From Candidatus Woesearchaeota archaeon (GTDB lineage: Archaea > Nanobdellota > Nanobdellia > Woesearchaeales > SM23-78): a DNA stretch of 64,000 nt. Each line of letters opens with the position of its first letter. Within the stretch, counting starts at the first letter, position 1. A model generated the notes under the pieces. The model did no database searches, was not told the origin of the DNA, and saw nothing but the letters and a program-made list of their open reading frames with translations. Shown here one piece after another: positions 61,121 through 64,000 of the stretch. The translations under genes and the position numbers were made by a program. The stretch spans positions 7,428 to 71,427 of the forward strand of contig JAHWIP010000003.1 of assembly GCA_019322375.1 (NCBI GenBank), read 5' to 3'.

Positions 61121-61393
61121 ATGGAAAAAAAGACAGCATCAGGCAACTTGCCTGTAAAGAAATTTAAGGCAGGAGCTATTTCTGCAACAATTTGGGAAAA
61201 CCAAGCCCAGAATAAACAAGGAGAGGAAGTAACCTATAACAGTGTCAGCTTTGACAGGACTTATAAGGATGCTAATGGTGAATGGCAAAAGACTAATTCT
61301 TTAAGAACATCTGATTTGCCCAAAGCAGCCCTTGTTCTTAACAAAGCTTACGAGTTTCTGGCCCTTAACAGGCCAGAAGCTGCTGAGGCTTAA
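61121..61393 (+). CDS. Small conserved protein upstream of radA
   Basis: 90 residues from ATG 61121, eight nt after GGAGG (61108-61112); an in-frame GTG at 61115 is too close to the site. KKFKAGAISATIWENQ, VTYNSVSFDRTYKDANGEWQ, KTNSLRTSDLPKAALVLNKA. I recognise the pattern as a compact conserved protein seen in many archaeal and bacterial genomes; a nucleic-acid-binding role is plausible but not shown. 17 nt before radA, so cotranscribed. Confidence 0.7.
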   Translation: MEKKTASGNLPVKKFKAGAISATIWENQAQNKQGEEVTYNSVSFDRTYKDANGEWQKTNSLRTSDLPKAALVLNKAYEFLALNRPEAAEA

Positions 61394-61410
61394 TAATTGA
61401 GGTGATATTC

Positions 61411-62427
61411 ATGCAGAAGTTACAATCTGTTAAAAAAGTGGAAAGATTTAAAATGAAAAAAGAAGTTCCAAGGTTAATGCCTTCTAAAAAGCGAGAAAAA
61501 GAGACTGAAATCCAGGATTTGCCTGGCATAGGAGCAGCAACAGCTGAAAAATTAAAACTATCTGGTTTTGACAGCCTTATGAGTATAGCAGTGGCTACTC
61601 CTGGAGAAATAATAAATGTTGCAGGAGTAACAGAGGCAACTGCTAGAAAAGTTATTAAGTCTGCCAGGGACAGCCTGGACATGGGTTTTCAGTCAGGTAT
61701 TGATTTAATGAAGAAAAGAGAGGGTGTTCAAAAGATTAGTACTGGAAGTAAGAATTTTGATACTTTGTTAGCTGGAGGCATGGAAACAGGTGCTATTACA
61801 GAATGTTTTGGTCCTTATGGCAGTGGTAAGACCCAGATAGGGCATGTTCTTGCTGTTCAAACTGTTGCTAATGACCCTGATGCAGTAGCGGTTTATATTG
61901 ACACAGAAAACACTTTCAGGCCTAATAGGATTAAGCAGTTTGCAGAGGCTCTTGGTTTAAAACCAGAAAATGTTCTTAAAAATATTAAGGTTGCAAGGGC
62001 TTTTAACTCAGACCATCAAATGCTTCTTGTTGAAAAAGCAGAAGAACTGCTAAAACAAGGATTAAAAGTTAAATTAGTAGTTGTTGACTCATTAACAGCT
62101 CATTTTAGAGCAGAGTTTGTTGGCAGAGGAACTCTTGCTGAAAGGCAGCAAAAGCTTAACAAGCACATGCACGCCCTTTCAAAGCTTGCAGACGTGCACA
62201 ATCTTGCTGTTTATGTGACTAACCAAGTAATGGCAAAGCCAGACATGTTCTTTGGAGACCCAACAGAAGCAATAGGAGGACATATAGTAGCTCATAACAG
62301 CACATACAGGATTTACCTGAGAAGAGGCAGAAAAGGAACAAGAGTAGGCAAGCTGGTAGATGCTCCTGACTTGGCAGATGATGAGTGTATATTTAAGATT
62401 ACTGAGAAAGGCATTGAGGATGCATAA
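61411..62427 (+). CDS. radA: RadA recombinase
   Basis: 338 residues from ATG 61411, six nt after GAGGTG (a GTG at 61402 overlaps that site). N-terminal helix-hairpin-helix (IQDLPGIGAATAEKLKL, VTEATARKVIKSAR), then the RecA fold: Walker A GPYGSGKTQ (about 134-142), Walker B KLVVVDSLT, and the L1/L2 loop region (RAEFVGRGTLAERQQKLNKH; ATEAIGGHIVAHNSTYRIYL-like here PTEAIGGHIV). Catalyses strand exchange in homologous recombination. The N-terminal tail is somewhat longer than usual. Confidence 0.95.
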   Translation: MQKLQSVKKVERFKMKKEVPRLMPSKKREKETEIQDLPGIGAATAEKLKLSGFDSLMSIAVATPGEIINVAGVTEATARKVIKSARDSLDMGFQSGIDLMKKREGVQKISTGSKNFDTLLAGGMETGAITECFGPYGSGKTQIGHVLAVQTVANDPDAVAVYIDTENTFRPNRIKQFAEALGLKPENVLKNIKVARAFNSDHQMLLVEKAEELLKQGLKVKLVVVDSLTAHFRAEFVGRGTLAERQQKLNKHMHALSKLADVHNLAVYVTNQVMAKPDMFFGDPTEAIGGHIVAHNSTYRIYLRRGRKGTRVGKLVDAPDLADDECIFKITEKGIEDA

Positions 62428-62509
62428 ATTTTTTTCTTCTCTTTTTTTAAATAACTTTATAAATAATCAAAAGTTCTATTGTATTAAATACATAAGGAGG
62501 GTTAGATAA

Positions 62510-63022
62510 ATGTTTGGAAGAAGACGTTTTGCCCCTGTTAGGGAGGGCGATGAGTTGGATGTAAAGATAGAGGCTGTTGGTGAGAAAGGCGATGGCATTG
62601 CTAAAAAGCAAGGCTTTGTTTTGTTTGTGCCTAACACCAAGGAAGGCGATGAGGTGAGAGTTAAGGTTACCCGTGTTCTTAGGAATGCTGGGTTTGCAGA
62701 GGTTATTGGTGGTGCAAAAGCTACTCCTGTTGAAGAGAAGCCAGCTGAGGAAGAAAAAGCAGAGGAAGAAGTTGCAGTGCTTGAAAAAGAATCTGAAGAA
62801 ATGGACTCAGAGTCTTTTGGTGAAGAAACTCCGGAAGAGCCTGTTAAGGAAGAGCCAGTGGTAGAAGAAGAGCCTATAGAGGAACCAGCAGAAGAACCTG
62901 TGGTAGAAGAAGAGCCTGTAGTTGAAGAAGAGCCTATAGCAGAACCTGAAGCAGAGGAAATAGCAGAGAAACCAGAGCCGCCTGAAGAAGAGAAACCTAA
63001 AAAAAAGGGGAAAAAGAAGTAA
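62510..63022 (+). CDS. TRAM-domain protein with long acidic tail
   Basis: 170 residues. TRAM domain (about 10-70): VREGDELDVKIEAVGEKGDG, IAKKQGFVLFVPNTKEGDEV, RVKVTRVLRNAGFAEVI. The rest is Glu/Pro-rich low complexity with EEPVVEEEP-type repeats, ending in a lysine run (KKKGKKK). Stand-alone TRAM proteins act as RNA chaperones in archaea (family knowledge). GGAGGGT ribosome-binding site. Confidence 0.85.
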   Translation: MFGRRRFAPVREGDELDVKIEAVGEKGDGIAKKQGFVLFVPNTKEGDEVRVKVTRVLRNAGFAEVIGGAKATPVEEKPAEEEKAEEEVAVLEKESEEMDSESFGEETPEEPVKEEPVVEEEPIEEPAEEPVVEEEPVVEEEPIAEPEAEEIAEKPEPPEEEKPKKKGKKK

Positions 63023-63068
63023 CTCAATAAAAAGTTTTTAATATTATTCTTTTTTTCTATTATTTCTT

Positions 63069-63644
63069 ATGAGGTTATTCATAGCAATAGATTTGCCTGA
63101 AGAAGTAAAGCAGGTTATTGAAGAGATAAAAAAGCCTATCAAGGATATAAAAGGAGTCAAGCCTGTTAGAAAACAAAACCTTCATCTGACCATGAAGTTT
63201 CTTGGAGAAATAGAAGATGATAAGGTTAAGAAAATAGTTGAAGCCCTTGGTAAAGTCGAGTTTAAACCCTTTAACTTGTCCCTTGGCAAATTAGGGTTTT
63301 TTCCTAATGAAAAAAGAATAAGAGTACTATGGATAGATGCAGTGCCTGCAGAACCATTAAAAATATTAAAACAAGAGATTGATAAGGCTTTGCCAGAGTT
63401 TAAAGATGACCATCCCTTTAAGAATCACTTAACCTTTGCGAGGATTAAGTATATTGCCTCTGAGGAGGATAAGAAAAATATTCTTGAGTTGATAACTAAT
63501 ACCGCTGTTGAGAAAAAAGAATTCTTAGTTGATAAATTTGTGCTATACAAGAGCACATTAATGCCAGAAGGGCCTGTTTATAAGGTATTAGGATTGTTTC
63601 CTGAATCAGAGAAACCTTCAACAAAAATTAAAAATAATTTTTGA
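63069..63644 (+). CDS. thpR: RNA 2',3'-cyclic phosphodiesterase (ThpR/LigT)
   Basis: 191 residues. Two HxTx motifs, HLTMKF and HLTFAR, mark the 2H phosphoesterase active site, with MRLFIAIDLPEEVKQVIEEI at the start and ALPEFKDDHPFKNHLTFARI. Cleaves 2',3'-cyclic phosphates or joins 2'-5' RNA ends (family knowledge). Length is standard. Confidence 0.92.
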   Translation: MRLFIAIDLPEEVKQVIEEIKKPIKDIKGVKPVRKQNLHLTMKFLGEIEDDKVKKIVEALGKVEFKPFNLSLGKLGFFPNEKRIRVLWIDAVPAEPLKILKQEIDKALPEFKDDHPFKNHLTFARIKYIASEEDKKNILELITNTAVEKKEFLVDKFVLYKSTLMPEGPVYKVLGLFPESEKPSTKIKNNF

Positions 63645-63669
63645 GAATGTTTTGTTAAAACACAAAACA

Positions 63670-63677
63670 TTTATAAA
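63670..63677 (+). promoter_or_regulatory. TATA box of the rpsB operon
   Basis: TTTATAAA within CATTTATAAATAC. A start about 26 nt downstream (near 63698) gives a leader of about 110 nt, containing the folded element at 63703-63764. Confidence 0.6.
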
Positions 63678-63702
63678 TACCTTTCCCGTTCTCTCCTCTA
63701 AA

Positions 63703-63764
63703 GCCCTGCCAAGAGGAAAGCCGAAAGGGACTCTTGGCGTACTGCACGGGCGATAAAAGGCAGT
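63703..63764 (+). promoter_or_regulatory. Structured leader before rpsB
   Basis: GCCC (63703-63706) can pair with GGGC (63748-63751). Inside, CCAAGAG/CTCTTGG (63709-63715/63731-63737) is perfect and encloses CC-GAAA-GG, a GNRA tetraloop. An alternative helix ACTGC/GCAGT (63741-63745/63760-63764) and CTGCC/GGCAG would exclude the outer stem, which is a switch-like arrangement. About 45 nt before the rpsB ribosome-binding site. May let the ribosomal protein regulate its own mRNA. Confidence 0.5.
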
Positions 63765-63810
63765 AATGGATTTCTCTGTTGCTGTTTAAGATTATATGGA
63801 GGAATATAAA

Positions 63811-64000
63811 ATGAGCGAGGAACAATTACTAATACCAAACGATGAATACTTGAAATCAGGCATACACATAGGTACAAAATTCAAGACCAAATACATGGAG
63901 AACTTTATCTATAAAACAAGGCCTGACGGGCTTAGTGTGCTTAATGTGCAGCAAATAGATGCAAGAATAAAGACCTTGATAAAGTTCCTTTCAAACTATG
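63811..64000 (+). CDS. rpsB: Ribosomal protein uS2, 3' end outside window
   Basis: First 63 codons: MSEEQLLIPNDEYLKSGIHI, GTKFKTKYMENFIYKTRPDG, LSVLNVQQIDARIKTLIKFL, matching archaeal S2 (YLxxGVHIGTxxxTKxMxxFIYxxRPDGLxVLDVxxID). GGAGG lies 9-13 nt before the ATG. The gene runs off the right edge. Confidence 0.93.
   Translation, partial: MSEEQLLIPNDEYLKSGIHIGTKFKTKYMENFIYKTRPDGLSVLNVQQIDARIKTLIKFLSNY

Noticed and set aside
62476..63027. Long serine-rich minus-strand reading frame opposite the TRAM gene
   Set aside because: It is a mirror of the Glu-rich tail, caused by repeated GAA/GAG codons on the plus strand.
63703..63764. Known riboswitch upstream of rpsB
   Set aside because: No match to fluoride, SAM, guanidine or preQ1 consensus; the position fits a ribosomal-protein leader better.
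1..64000. tRNA genes, rRNA genes, CRISPR arrays and transposase genes
   Set aside because: I looked for T-loop GTTCRANTC sequences, array-like repeats and DDE or serine recombinase motifs and found none I could support.

Overview
The window is a contiguous, gene-dense, AT-rich archaeal segment, most likely from a small-genome DPANN archaeon of the Woesearchaeota/Pacearchaeota type (lineage is inference). Archaeal markers are a histone, NAC, Sec61-beta, RadA, an RPA with two OB folds, Hjc, the tRNA-splicing endonuclease, MBF1, a lone TRAM protein, an RNase P RNA with a TATA box 26 nt upstream, TATA-type promoters, and the start of rpsB (uS2) at the right edge.

Layout. 1-9.1 kb: the end of a FlaJ/TadC-like platform protein, a GC-rich structured element, then an operon of about ten membrane-anchored exported proteins (2287-9108). 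9.2-11.2 kb: a small conserved gene whose 3' end is duplicated on either side of a nucleotidyltransferase toxin-antitoxin-like pair, then a predicted Tat substrate. 11.2-31.6 kb: mostly housekeeping genes (EndA, RNase Z, histone, Hjc, TspO, a RecB-like nuclease, a TrmB-regulated membrane glycosyltransferase operon, MBF1, Nudix, THUMP protein, a MinD-like operon, NAC, Sec61-beta) and an HTH-MNT/HEPN pair. 31.6-32.0 kb: RNase P RNA. 32.1-46.0 kb: a 14-kb run of 14 collinear genes, nearly all starting with a short basic N-K-K-(G/A) type leader followed by one hydrophobic helix, like archaeal type IV prepilins. Two of them carry peptidoglycan-hydrolase domains (amidase_2 and M23). 46-58 kb: RPA, a complete bacterial-type sigma-70 factor, a GHKL ATPase, an unrecognised 1151-residue protein and a SpoIIM-family membrane protein. 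58-64 kb: a large surface C25 (gingipain-like) protease, a multi-hairpin leader before a small gene and radA, then TRAM, ThpR and the rpsB leader.

How the genes work together. The two exported-protein clusters, the FlaJ-like platform, the cell-wall hydrolases, the surface protease and SpoIIM look like parts of an elaborate surface or host-contact apparatus. This is inference, but it is the best candidate here for an undescribed system. The second unusual item is the full-length sigma-70 factor beside a GHKL ATPase in a genome that otherwise uses archaeal transcription signals. Smaller observations are a family of dispersed palindromes that also sit inside reading frames, two gene modules flanked by short direct repeats, an in-frame stop in one exported-protein gene, and two highly structured mRNA leaders.
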